Source: Diphasiastrum complanatum | Lineage: Eukaryota > Streptophyta > Lycopodiopsida > Lycopodiales > Lycopodiaceae | DNA: 64,000 bases | Assembly: GCA_029204225.1 (NCBI GenBank) | Contig: CM055095.1 | Coordinates: forward strand, 54,713,612-54,777,611 | Direction: 5' to 3' | Shown here: positions 32,791 to 44,471 of the stretch, in pieces | Numbering within the stretch: the first letter of the stretch is position 1 | Layout of the letters: each line of letters begins with the position of its first letter | The notes under the pieces: model-generated | What the model was told of the DNA's origin: nothing | The model's input: the letters and a program-made list of their open reading frames with translations, nothing else | The model's database searches: none | Translations under genes and position numbers: made by a program

Positions 32791-34265
32791 TCTTTTTATA
32801 TTTTTTCTCAAATTTTTCTTACACATGGACTAATCAAAACACTCAAATTTGAAATCTATGTAACGTAACTTTTTGAGTCCACATTTTGATTCCACACTAA
32901 AAATGGCATAACTTTTTAGTGGTAAGTCCGAATTTAGCGGAGTTTGGTGCATTGGAAAGCGCTCAACAAGAGCTTTCCAATGATATGTCAGATGACATAC
33001 TTTTGAGCTATGATTAGATAGTTATGGCAAGTCAAAAGTATTAGTGTTATAATATTTTGATATTATAAAAGACATCTTGCACGAATCCTTAAAGGTCTTT
33101 TTGGAGCTCAAAACTCCCCTAATGCTTATAGGCCATGGGCCCTAAGGAAAGACTGGCCTCAATTGCATGCAAATGGTCAGGGAACTGTTTAAGAGCATGA
33201 ATTTTACAAGTAGAGATGAGGAAGACCTCCAAATCCAAGGTAGAGCCTCCAAATGTCCTCCAAGCAACCTGCAAGCTTCAAGATGCTCCCGAACTCCAAG
33301 CTAGGATGCCTCCACCTGCAAGTAAGGATCTGCAAGCCTCCAAGTATCTCTCCTCCACCTGTTTCCCTACTCTTTAGATACAAAGATAGATAACAAGCTG
33401 GCCTCAAGTATTCACCACCCAACCATAGCTAGATCCAAGCTCCAAGCAAGACCTATCTAGCACTCCCTAGGCTAACCATAAAAAAATCACAAGCATACCA
33501 CAACACTCCATAGCATTCTCAAGATCCAAACCCTACTTATGTCCCATACCATAAGCAAGATCCAAACCTCAAGCATACTACCACAAGAAAGCACTCTACA
33601 CACTAGTATCAACACTAGAGCATAAGCAAAGCAAACAAGATAGATCTACCCCCTCCCAATGGGCGCCCTACTACTCTCATATAGATGGCCCATGGACCCC
33701 TCCAATGCACTATGGAGTTCCATGCACATCCAATGAGAGAGAGAGAGAAGCCTAGGGGAGTTAAAGAATTTCCAAGAGCCTCCATAGGCTTATGGAAGGT
33801 CAAGAGACTCCTTCCATAACCTATGACTCTGAATGCCTTTCTTGTGGGAGTTGGGAACTCAATGGACACTTTAGAGGGGCACCCTCCTACTAGGTCCCAT
33901 TGCCCAAGTTGTGCATGTATACTTTGGTCCTAGACCAATAAAGTGATATGGTTCAAGGTTGAGACCCAAGGTTTTAGAAAAATAGTCATCCAATGACTTT
34001 CTACAACCTCACTAGGTTCCATACCTCCATCCAAGGCATAGACACCTACTTGCCCTTAAGCAAGGACACTAGTACCTTAATCTAAGATACCTACCCTTAA
34101 TACTAAGGGTACTCCTTATTCAAAGGTCACGTGACTCCATACCTCCAACGAAGGTATAGTCACATGCCTGTCCTTATCCAAGGGCACATACCCTTAATCC
34201 TAAGGGTACCTTGCCATTTAACCCCCAACACTAAATGGACTATTAGGGGTTTGAAGTACTGCTAG
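32791..34265. mobile_element. Unclassified insertion inside gypsy A gag
   Basis: About 1.5 kb of non-coding DNA separates the two gag parts. It includes a block (32885-33040) shared with the arms of the foldback at 36425-37548, a C-rich stretch full of CCTCCAAG/CAAGC words (33200-33450), and repeated AAGGGTAC and CATACCTCCA words (34000-34220). TTACA occurs at 32750-32754 and 34266-34270 and could be a target duplication, but the left border is uncertain by about 40 bp. A minus-strand TGTTGGGGGTTAAATGG near 34230 could be an LTR start. Confidence 0.5.
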
Positions 34266-34568
34266 TTACATAGGTATGTAACAATGAATGTTGTTCCATT
34301 TGTTGAGGAAGGTTTGTAGAATATCTGCATTTCTATCCTTCTCTTCCCCAATAAAAGTAGGGGGCTTTAGATCTTTAAAGACACCTGGGTGAGACCATAA
34401 AATCTCACCTGAAACTGATGGAAGTGGAGAAGGGGACAACTGAGAAGTGAAGGGAAGGCTTCCTTTTGCGGAACTCAAAATCAAGTGTTTGAGTTCAACG
34501 AACGAGTCATCCACACTGGACTTGAAATTGGCTAATGCCAACTTCAGTTCATCCACTTCTGTTACCAC
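34266..34568 (-). pseudogene. Gypsy A copy 2, gag N-terminal part
   Basis: The 100-residue frame begins MVTEVDELKLALANFKSSVD, contains a Ser/Pro linker and ends with LKPPTFIGEEKDRNADILQT, the usual entry to gag core, then LNKWNNIH. The frame is cut at the insertion. Confidence 0.7.
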
Positions 34569-35612
34569 ATGGAGAAACTGCTCCTTGGTAACCAGTTCGT
34601 CGAGTTCTTTGGCAAACTATTCATGTTCTTCCATTTCCATTGGTTCTTTTCCTTTGTTGTAGGCCAAGGCTTCTATTTCAAGCTCATCGATGCCTCTCTT
34701 TGGAGGTTGATCAGGTTGGTCATTTTCAGAACTGAAAGAGAGGTACCTTAACTTCTGATAAAAAAAATCAAAAAGACTAATTTACAACTGTACAAAGAAT
34801 GAAAAGATGACTTAGCTATTTCTGAGGACTGTACTTCCAAAGAAAAATACAAAGAGGAACCCTCTCAGCTCTTTTACCCAAGATTTCAGACCTGCTATCT
34901 CGGAAAATCCCAGTTTGAAGCTTCAAAACAGTGTTAAATTTTTCGGTTCTTGAGTTGAGTAGCTGAATGATCTAATTTCAGGTGTGGAGCTCCAACAAAC
35001 TGAGTAAAAACCAAAAATTTACAAAAAGAAATCCGGAATTTTTGATGTCCCTGCCCTCGCTGGTTGGACAACAACCTGTCTGGCCCGATTTGTCCAATTT
35101 ACAGCTCAAAAATCCGCTTGAATCTCTGATTTGACCTCAGCCTATAGGTCGCTGGTCTATAGTAAGCAAGTTTAAAACTCAGACTCTTGAAAAACCTTTG
35201 AAATACAGGGATAAATTTTGAAATTTGTCCCCTACTATCCATCGCTGGACTTGTTGTAGAAATCCGCTTCAAATCTTGCTTAATTTGTCACTGATTTCCA
35301 TTCAAAACTCAAAGAAGGAGGCTGCTCTGACAACGCTGGTCTGCATCAAACTTCCTGACTTGAAAATGCTCCAAAATCTGGAATTTCCATTCCAAAATCG
35401 AAGTTGAAACCCTGATTGGCAGTGCTAGATCTGGCCTAGAAAGCTAATTCAAATTTTACCAGTAAAAACAAGTAATCCTATGGATATTTCCACCATAGAT
35501 AGCTGGTTCTCCAACATTGACCCTACTCTATCTATCTTTGCATATTCACAATAGTTGCTATGCACTCTGATGGATTTCTCCCCTGTTGAATCTGAGCTCC
35601 CATAGAAGGAGT
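34569..35612 (-). other. Gypsy A copy 2 untranslated leader
   Basis: About 1 kb between gag and primer site, without a coherent frame. An acidic region near 34600-34700 may be the true gag start. Otherwise nothing is recognised. Confidence 0.55.
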
Positions 35613-35627
35613 TGGCTTTGATACTAG
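35613..35627 (-). other. Primer binding site of gypsy A copy 2, two changes
   Basis: The minus strand reads CTAGTATCAAAGCC where copy 1 has the tRNA-iMet matching version, in the same position beside the LTR. Confidence 0.75.
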
Positions 35628-35985
35628 TGTAATAGATCCTAACACCACAATAGGGCAAACACTAACTGATCCACCCAACCTTGCCTACTCCCTAATATAG
35701 AGTAAGCCTCTCCTAGCCCAGTGTGAGGACTGGTAGCATGCAACTGCCAAGTGTCAGCCACTTGCCACTAATGTGGCCGACTGCACGGCGGGACCCAACT
35801 GGGGGCCCTATCTTGCTGATAGGGTCCTTAGGCTGTGTTAGGCCCACCATGGCTATGGACCGTGTCGGGGCACACTACTCACACTGTCTTGCCTTGTTGG
35901 TCGTGTACGCTGGACACGACCTTGGCTGTGGTATTTGACCTATTTGTGTTCTCTAGGATTTGGCATAGGTCATGATCTCGTAACA
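35628..35985 (-). repeat. LTR of gypsy A copy 2
   Basis: Runs from TGTAATAGATCC to GATCTCGTAACA (358 bp). It aligns with both LTRs of copy 1, with more changes than those two show to each other. The partner LTR is absent because the element is cut at 31201. Confidence 0.92.
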
Positions 35986-36424
35986 GTACCCATGTCAAAA
36001 AGTATGAATGGTCTATCATTAAAGCCTAATGGTCACCAAATTTTGTACCTAGAGATACGATACGTTTGCGGAAACTCACAAGGGCAATCATTTCCGAAGC
36101 TTCGCTCTACATAAGCACAAACATGACCATAAAAAAACTTTATGTTCAGGTTACGTTCGAATTTCATGTCCAGATATCGGTTCAGTGTGCACAAGTATGA
36201 CACCTGGTCCTTGACTTGGTTGTTTGCGTGTTCATTCAATATGTATAGACAATATGCAATATCAATTCAACACACACAAGTACAACCTCTGGTACTATAA
36301 ATGGCTGTCCACACGTTGAAACGATATTAGTAATGATACATGCAATATCGATTCGATGCGCAGAAGTATGACCTCTCAAAATCTTTTTGGGCTTTCGTGC
36401 GTTGAACCGATATTAGTACAAATT

Positions 36425-37548
36425 ACATGAAAACTATGTAACTTTTGAACGACAGCTCGGATTGAGATGATTATAGTGCCATTAGAAAGCCCTTGATGAG
36501 AGCTATCCAACGACACTCAAGATGACCTAGTTTTGAGCTACGGTTGAAAAAAATATTCTCAGTCAAAGTTTTGGGTAGTTAGTCAATGGTCAACCTGATA
36601 TCGGGTCAAACTTGTGAAGAATTGAAAAAGATTATCTATGTTAGATATAGGAGTCTTATGGTTTTTTTTACATCAAGCATCTAGGTGTAGGATGTTGATA
36701 GGAATAAATTTGGCATAGATGGCAAATTATGCATTTCCACTTGTAATGCCACTATTGAGCCAAAATAGAGTAAGAGGCTAAACACTTGCTAATTAGAGTG
36801 TAGACAAGTGTAAAGTTTTTGTTTGATGAATTCCAAGAGGTCCAATAGGATTTAGAGGTGGAACCTTGTGAGGTCCAATAGGAAATTGAGGTGTGCTTGA
36901 ATATAGTCCAATAGAATTAAGAGGTGCATAGATCAATGATCCAATAGGATCAAGAGGTGACAAAATATGGTCCAATCATAGTTAAGCATAGTGGTAGCTC
37001 GTGGACCTACTAGTATCATTGTACTCCTCATTTTGAATGTAATTGATTTGGTGATTTCATGGATTTTGTGAGTTATTGGATTTCTAGCTTCCTCTCTCTA
37101 CCCGAGAGCTCATGATGTATTTTCTCTCTCTACCCGAGGAGAGCAGCTTGTTTTTACTTAGATTATTTTTTGAATACTTCCCACACGTGTGAGTGAGAGT
37201 TGGAAGTGATTGAATGCATGTAGTAGTGTGTTTTTGCCATAGGATTCAAGATTGATCTTGAATCTCAATCTAGTCTTGATCTTGGTGCATCTACACACCT
37301 TAGGAGATCACAAGTACATGTAGTGAACAGTCCACACGTGTGAAATTCAACAAAACTGGTTAACCACACGGTCAACTAATATCAAGTTGACTATTGACTG
37401 ACCACCCAAAACTTTGATTGAGAATATCTTTTCAATTTAGCTCGAAACTTGATCATCTTGGATGTCTTGGAAAGCTCTCGTCAAGGGCTTTCTAATGGCA
37501 CTGTAATCATCTCAATCCAAGATGTCATTCAAAAGTAACAATTTTTTA
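36425..37548. mobile_element. Foldback element with about 165-bp inverted ends
   Basis: The left arm (about 36436-36605) and the right arm (about 37372-37545) are inverted copies with few differences. They share TTGAGATGATTA, GTGCCATTAGAAAGCCC and AAAGTTTTGGGT. The 765-bp middle has no transposase. It is flanked on both sides by the 87-bp satellite, so it inserted into that array. Confidence 0.75.
36838..36985. repeat. Short tandem repeats TCCAATAGGATnnAGAGGTG
   Basis: Five imperfect copies of a unit of about 28-35 bp lie in the middle of the foldback. They keep the reading phase well enough to give a repeated P-I-G pattern on the minus strand, but there is no sign of a real gene. Confidence 0.65.
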
Positions 37549-38219
37549 CAACAAGCAATATTGATTTAACGAGCACAAGTACAACCTCTGGTACTCTAAC
37601 TGGCTTTCTGTGCGTTGAAACGATATTAGTACAAATACATGTAATATCGTTTCAAGCGCATATGTATGACCTCTCGGAATCTTTTGGGCTTTCGCATGTT
37701 GAACCGATACTAGTACGGATTAGATTAAAACTAAAGGGAATATTCCTATTTTTTTAAAAAAAATTCTAGATTTTCCACTTCGGTGTTGCGGCTACGCCGC
37801 TTCCAATTTGCAAAGATTTCAAAGTGTGTGATCGTCCAAAAAATAAAGATTAGCATGTGAAAAGTATGAAGACTCAAATTCGATCCAAAAACTTGACACA
37901 ACGAACAATGGCCTAAGTGAGAACTTTGCTACTCCAAAACGAGGACAATCATTTGTGAAGCTCGACTCTATTCAATCAGAAACATGTACTTAATTTTATT
38001 TTTTACCTTTAACTATCAATTTCATCGCGCATGACCTAGATATCGCTTCAACGTGCATGACCTACGCACTGCAATCTCAATACACTCACCTGCACGTTGA
38101 TCCGCTATTGACTGCCAACTTTCATTCTTGGGTTATCGGTTCAGTGTACGCCTCCTATACTACCTCACTACTGATCTATACACACGCATGTTGATCCAAT
38201 ACTAGGATAGCGCATGGCC

Positions 38220-40590
38220 CGTACCAAGCAAACTGCTCGTCTTCATCTTGGCCCGCATCAATGGTTCCTCTTGGTCTCCGAAATGAAACTTAAATTCAAC
38301 GAATATATATTCATACATAAATGTTCTAAGTACAAAGATATGTTACAAATTGAATTATTGAAATATACCCAATTATAATTAGATCCAACTAAGTCGTCCT
38401 CATCCTGGCCATTGGCATCGCAATCAGACTCATTTGACTGCGATGTATGAGATTGAGACTGTGATACCTACATCCAATGAAGATGATTTAGTTATCTGAG
38501 AAATGTGATAAGAGTGAAAGTCAGGCCACATGAATGTAGTGAAGTTAAAGTATATCTTGAAGCCATATATATCTTAGATATAGAATATCCATTCAAATCA
38601 AGACACAAGAAAGACTTGAAGTTTGTGTAAAAAGGGTTTTCCTAACCAGAATGTCGAGAAAAGGCACTGACATTAGAGTGCGCGATGGAGGGACTCCTGC
38701 TGGATAGACCCTCATGGAAGGGGGGAACACCTCGATCGGAGGGTTGTGGGGATTGGATCTCCTCAGATTGAGATGATGTGGACAACCTACCTGAACTCCG
38801 TGCATCCCAACGAGCCCGTAGTCTCTCCATAATCCTGTCTGCATGCAAGGGGGACATTCCATCAATGTAACTGAGACCTCATTGTCACTCATGGATGAAA
38901 AACGGGATGACTTAACGACTGCGGCTAGATCTGTGACTTGGAGATGTGTCATGAGACATTGAGAATATGATTGAGATGATCTCTGCAAGCAATAAAAGAT
39001 ATTTTTAGAAAATACAACCATGTAGAATTAACCATGAATAAGTTACTGTACACCACAATAATGACATGTTAACCACAATACTTACACTTTATAATAAATA
39101 AATTAAACATTTCTACATGATTTAGGACCAAACATAGTTCAATTACATAACTAGTCAAGGTTCAAGATTACATAAAAAACTAACTACATCGAAAGATGGT
39201 TGGCAAATGTATGAATAAAAATGATAGATGTAAAAACATGTACATAAGTGTCTATATACATGGAAAGGCTAGTTATAGAGCCAAAACACTAACTAGATTT
39301 ATCTAATTCCTACTCATCATCTCCGTCATGTGGAGCTTGTTGTTCCTTCATGCGCAAGACACATGAATTAGTCTTTCAAAAAATTGTATGGGAGTGGGAA
39401 AAAATAGCATGTTTAAAGAACATAAAATGGATTTGATGTCGTACCTGAGAAGCAACATCCCAGTTTATATGCATGCTCTGCCTCTCCAATAACTCGAGTA
39501 TTGCCTGTGGGAATACGCAAACATGTATTTGTCATGTGTGGGAGACTGCCCCACGACAAATTGTTGCACAAAAATTGAAAATTTTGATCATTTAAAAAGA
39601 GCATTTTATTCCAACGTGTCTTACACAAAACCCCCAAGAGCAAAAAAAAAACAATTAATAGTCAAATTACACAAATGGGTATAGGGTAGACTTACAAAGT
39701 GGGCTCAAAAATATCCCTCGCCGCTACTGCCCAAGTGAGAATCCCCCGTGGTCTCTAGTCGACTTTGGCTGCCTCTAGTGAGAAGCCCCCGTGCTCTATA
39801 GTCGACTCTGGCCGCCTCTCGCTGCTGCCTGAAGTGATCTGGATCATCTCGATACTTTATTCGCATACTTCCAGTTTTCTTTCTCCACAAAGGAAGGCCT
39901 AGCTCTCTCAGCTTTCACTGCATCTCGGATCTCCAATTTGTGGTGGCTCATCGCAGTTCCCATGCGGCTCCTCATCCATTTTCGTGCGAATTCCATGTCT
40001 TGGGATGTGACAGGGAACTCACTACATAGCTAGTCAATGACGCAATTCTTGCGATCATCGCTGACATCACGTCAGTCATGAAAAATGTCTCTAGAAAAGT
40101 GGATATGCATGAGCTCTCTCATGCGTGAGATGACCCTCTTACCACAGACATCCTCAATGGTGTGACCATCCCTGTATATGTCATAGGATGACGGAATGGC
40201 ACCTAGTGGCGTTGTGGCCATGGGAGTGTCTACGAGGGTGGCCTCTGGTATGAGAGTTATGGCCTTGGGAGTGTCTACAGGAGTGGCCTCAGATATGGGA
40301 GATGCCCTACCGACGGGAGAATACTGATGATGTGGGGTGTACGTAGTGTACTGGGGGGGAGAATGGGAAAGGGGGGGGGGGGGGGGTACCGAGGAGAGAA
40401 TAGCCAATGGGGGGCATCGGGATAGGAGAATAGATAGGGGGGGACTGGAGGGGAGTGGGCTGAAAATCCCATGGTGAAACATGACCCCATGGACTATAGC
40501 CGCGGGGAGGATAGAACTCAATGGTAGGTCTAGAGGGAGGGAAAATGTGAGGGAATCTGAGGCCTATAGTGTCTTCTAGCAATCAAAAAG
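38220..40590 (-). pseudogene. CACTA ORF1 / Transposase_24-like gene, several exons
   Basis: From right to left on the minus strand there is a Pro-rich N-terminal part (about 40300-40580). Then come VCGKRVISRMRELMHIHFSR (40080-40150), a Trp/Arg-rich stretch FARKWMRSRMGTAMSHHK (about 39950-40000) and DPDHFRQQREAARVDYRARG (about 39780-39860). An exon 39445-39504 has clean borders (ACAG|GCAATACTC and CTCAG|GTACGAC on that strand). Further exons lie near 38640-38990 (HADRIMERLRARWDARSSG, then a GTAGGT donor) and 38400-38455 (SQSQSHTSQSNESD). The pattern fits the Ptta/En/Spm (PF03004) proteins of CACTA elements. In-frame stops near 39712 and 40050 suggest decay. Confidence 0.55.
40365..40390. repeat. 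G homopolymer run
   Basis: A run of about 17 G (near 40372-40387) codes for prolines on the minus strand. Runs of this kind are prone to length errors, so frame in the Pro-rich exon cannot be trusted. Confidence 0.8.
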
Positions 40591-42035
40591 CTTGTAGACC
40601 CGACCCTATCACTCTTGAACAAATCTTGAAATATTATAGTCTCAATCTTGCAAAATCACTCCTTAATCTATGGTTATTGGCAATCTTTTTCTCTCAACTT
40701 CAATGCACACTCAAAATATCAGAGAATCAGCTTTAAAGTACTGTAATCAAGCTTCAAATCAACTATATGATTGACCTAAAACAAATCAATGCAACAAAAA
40801 CAATACAAGTGAAATTTGAAAAATGCACTAGATTGATTCGAATTGGGTGTATGAAGCTCAAAATGTACCGAACTGAAATTTACTATCCAAAACAGGTTCT
40901 GTATGGCCCCACATGTGTGGAAAGTACACTTGCATCCCACAGGAAGATTTGGTACAAATATAATGGTTCTAGCTATCTATTCAAACTTGCTACCTCAATA
41001 TTAGCTAGTTTCCAAAAGCCTATCCGAATAATTTGGGTATAGTTTAGATCAATGTCTTAAATGCACTTGTACTTGGTTTTCATACCATGTGAAAGTACAG
41101 TCAAAAGGACCAATAATGGATCCAAATCAGATCCACAAGAGTGATTGGGTGTTAGATTAGATTGATCTACCAATCTACACAAGATTAGATAGCTTTAGAT
41201 CAAATCTACATCAACAAATCTAATTGATAAAAAATAATGCCTGCTGCTTTCACATGTGTGAAAGCCTGTTAGAGTATGGACAGTCAGAAGAGAATGTACA
41301 CTAAGCTTAGAAACCAATAAATGCATAAAAACACAAGACATATAGAGAGATAACTCAAGAAATGCTCCAAAACCAAGATTTAGCTTGCTTGTTGATTATG
41401 GCCAAATGAGGCTCTATATATACATGAGTGGGATCTCGAGTTGTTGCTGATTCATCATATCTGGCACGTGTGAGGGTGCTTAGTCACCTAAGGATCCCCA
41501 TCAATCACATCAAACTTGGCACATGGTCCATGACTTCCATGATTTAAGGCACCTCCTTGATTTTGGGCAATTTCCCTAACATATAGGAACTTAGACAAAA
41601 ATATTCTACAAGCCTAAACTTGACTTCTACTGATTTTTCCACATGTGTGAGCAGACCTCTACACATGGGAGATCAATCCTAAACTCAAGGTGTAGCACAT
41701 TCTACCAATAAAAAGGTGTCATGTTGCATATAGCTAGAACACTAGATTTTGGCCATTTTAGCCACTAGATCTCAAATCAAATGATACATACATACTAAAT
41801 GATTGATCTATCATTTAATTCACATGTGGGAACAGGCTCCACACATGTGTAACCAAGATATGTACATGGATTTGGCATAGATTAAACATGATTTTGACAT
41901 TTTCATAGTAAGTCTAAATTTTTGTAGAACATGGTCCATGGCAGCTGACATATTCACGAAAGTATTAAATTAGGAAGCACACAAGAATTTTTGTGCTATC
42001 TTGAACTTGAAAATCAAGGCATTTAAAAATCAAAA
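40591..42035. other. No gene; cluster of CACATGTG palindromes
   Basis: AT-rich DNA with five or six CACATGTGTG-type palindromes (40909, 41251, 41463, 41640, 41821, 41841). Around 41180-41220 the minus strand resembles the leader near 49040 of the copia element at 48293 (GATCTAAATCTTGTGTAGAT-type words). It may be an old copia LTR and leader in minus orientation. Confidence 0.4.
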
Positions 42036-42700
42036 TTAAGGGGGGGTGTTGGATTCCTATCCTCTCCATCCCTATCACTTTTCTAATCCAGATCCATTCT
42101 TTAACTACAATATTTGTACGATCGCATGCTCTACAAAATTACACTTATTTTCAAACAGTCTACATAAATACAAAGAAATTTGTGACAGAATCATGATGAC
42201 ACGAAAGTTTTTGACCATCGCAGCTATTCGGCATTCACCACGTCAAACATTTTTGATGACTTTGACTTTTGACCACTCAGCCTATTTGCCACCTCGATTG
42301 TTTTATATTCAGCTTCGGCAACCTCATCTGATTTGATCTCATAAGCTGGTGGTCATCTGTCACTCTCAAGTCGAGTCGAATAGAAGGCAGCTCAATCGTA
42401 CCATCGTCACGACCGAGCAGAACCTCCAACAGACTCAGATATTGTTCGAAGGCGACTGACAACAACGATTAGTGTCTTAATCTAATTTGCAATGTATAGA
42501 CTAAACCATTATTTTAATTAGCTAGCCATCTATATAGATACCTATCAACTTATCGATTGTAAACCTCCTTGAAATATACATAATTGAATCGTCAATCTAC
42601 ACGATCAGTAATTGAACATCCAGAATGCAATCGTTTTGTTCTTTCTCTCTATTACTACAGAGTATTGTTTTAGAAAGAACGCGACTCTGTCTACATTCAG
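42036..42700 (+). repeat. Polypurine tract and LTR start of a lost element
   Basis: A purine run AAGGGGGGG (42038-42046) is directly followed by TGTTGGATTCC at 42047, the typical 3' LTR border of a plant copia element. The internal region on its left does not code for RNase H, and the LTR end is not defined. Confidence 0.45.
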
Positions 42701-43780
42701 ACTGTTATCATTATCGACTAATCAATATTCGTTCCAAAATGTGAGTCCTGTATGTAGTGAATGAATGCTTATTTTGTTTATATTCAGATAGATTCATACT
42801 TGCAGATAAATTATTCATAGATCAAACTATTCGTGTGACTGATAGCATAAGTCGAATTCATCATTCTAATCACTGCTCCTAAAACATGTTTCTGCACGCC
42901 ATAAAATCTAAATCTATAATTCAGTAAATTCATACATGGCTATGGAATCGATTGTTTCGATCCAGCAACTTCGAAGCTATGATCAAGTAAGACAGGTAAT
43001 TACTACCTACACTATAGTATGATGATTTTAATTTAATTTTTCTATGAACAGTGAACACTAACCTAGTTTCAACTTTCAGGCTTCAACTTTTTACAAGCAA
43101 CAATGCACTTTCAAATGCATGTATTAAGTGACAATCTAGTTTATAAGATTTTAGACACATTTTAGACTTTATGGATATTAGTTGACATGATTTCTATCAT
43201 TACATCAAAAGAAATCCAAAAGAAAAAATTGTCGATTTTTTCGGGAGGGACCGGTTTGGAACCATGATTCATGCTAATTCTCACAATTCTAAAAAGGTTG
43301 ATTCTGAATTGAGTGGAAACACTATGTACATTGTTTATCACTCCTAGTGGTTCGAGCATGATTTGGTTAGGGGAAATATGGGCTCAAAATGGGCCCTTTA
43401 AGAAATTTCACTTTAGAGAGAGGTTGCGTCGAGAGAGAATGAAAACCGGTAACTTCTGGTCATCGTTTTCCGAGTTTCTGGCCTTGCCCGACGTTTAAGT
43501 AGTATGGTTAACTTCAGACAATAGTTAGTTAAGCATGAGATGTAATAGCTTCTCTTCATGCTCGTTCCAAAATTCGGGACTAGAGCTTTAAGACTGACAA
43601 TCTTGGTGTGCTCAATGCAAAAATTGAAGCGGGACAGGCAGAACTTTTGAAATCATTGTATGCTTATAGTGAAATATGAGGGGGGATGATTTTTCATTGC
43701 GACATAAACATTACAAAAGTAAGGAATGCTAGATCTATTCATATTGATTTACTGTAGTTTGATTCATTTACATGATTGTG
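42701..43780. other. No gene recognised
   Basis: AT-rich DNA. A possible short exon near 42935-42995 starts ATGGCTATGGAATCG and ends before GTAATT, and may be a copia gag start, but it stands alone. Other frames have no motif. Confidence 0.35.
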
Positions 43781-44470
43781 GCTCTAACAATGGCAATGTT
43801 CCATTTGCATGTTGCTCTTCCGATGGAATGCACTCCAATTATTAAGAAAAATGCGAAAGTTGTAGAGAATGCTGCTGCAATAGTTAGAGAATTGAGAATG
43901 AATAATCATGTGAATATAGATTAGTATTATACCAAGCCAATAAAAGTCAGAGAATTCAAGGAGTCGAAATAAAAAATAGAGATATTCGAACTACCTGCGA
44001 GTCTTGTCTTAAAGGCAAAATGACTAGAACACCTTTCACTAAGGATGTTAGTAAAGCAACTAAGGTACTTGAAATTGTGCATTCAGATATTTGTGGACCA
44101 TTCGAAGTATTGTCGTTGGGTGATGCAAAATACTTCATAACGTTTATTGATGACTTCAGCAAGTTCGCTGTAGTATACTTTATTCATACCAAATCTGAAG
44201 CTTTCAAGAAATTCGTTGAGTATACGAATTGGGCTAAAAAGCAGACAGACAATAAGCTAAAGCAAATTCGCATAGATCGTGGAGGTGAATACATTTCCAA
44301 CAAATTCAAAGCTTACTATACTGATAGAGGTATTATGCACACAAAGACTGCATCTTACACACCTTAGCACAATGGAATAGCTGAATGAAGGAATCATATA
44401 CTGATGGAAGCTTGCAAGGTGTATGATGGCTCATGAGAAAGCACTAAAACAGTTGTGGGTAGAAGCAGTG
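43781..44470 (+). pseudogene. Ty1/copia integrase fragment (plus strand)
   Basis: Integrase zinc-module end TCESCLKGKMTRTPF (about 43995-44040) leads into VLEIVHSDICGPFE (first Asp), FITFIDDFSKFAVVYF and IRIDRGGEYISNKF (second Asp). After a TAG near 44366 the next expected step, HNGIAE (catalytic Glu), is still readable. The copia reading ends near 44470. Confidence 0.85.
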
Positions 44471-44471
44471 G

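Larger units (their letters stand above)
31201..35985 (-). mobile_element. Ty3/gypsy element, family A copy 2 (5' half only)
   Basis: Minus strand from right to left: LTR, primer site, long leader, gag, protease and the first part of RT, cut at 31201. RT sequence here (31201-31470) matches that of copy 1 almost base for base, and the LTR matches both LTRs of copy 1. It keeps gag and protease that copy 1 has lost. An unrelated block of about 1.5 kb interrupts gag. Confidence 0.92.
36165..38230. repeat. Satellite-like array of about 87-bp palindromic units
   Basis: Units start with AATATCGATTCAAC-type sequence and end with GTTGAACCGATATT, so each is an imperfect hairpin. A conserved GCACAAGTATGACCTCT lies between. 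Units begin near 36172, 36258, 36344, 37557 and 37643, with diverged copies near 38038 and 38131. The array is interrupted at 36425-37548 by a foldback. No gene is present. Confidence 0.75.

Noticed and set aside
32750-34270. TTACA pair taken as a firm target duplication
   Set aside because: Gag-like sequence may extend past 32754 to about 32790, so the left border is not settled; kept only as a possibility.
40072-40582. Three overlapping Pro-rich frames as separate proteins
   Set aside because: They are alternative frames of one GC-rich exon with a G run; only one can be coding.
42046-42336. 96-residue frame after the polypurine tract
   Set aside because: It starts at the LTR border and has no protein motif; more likely LTR sequence.
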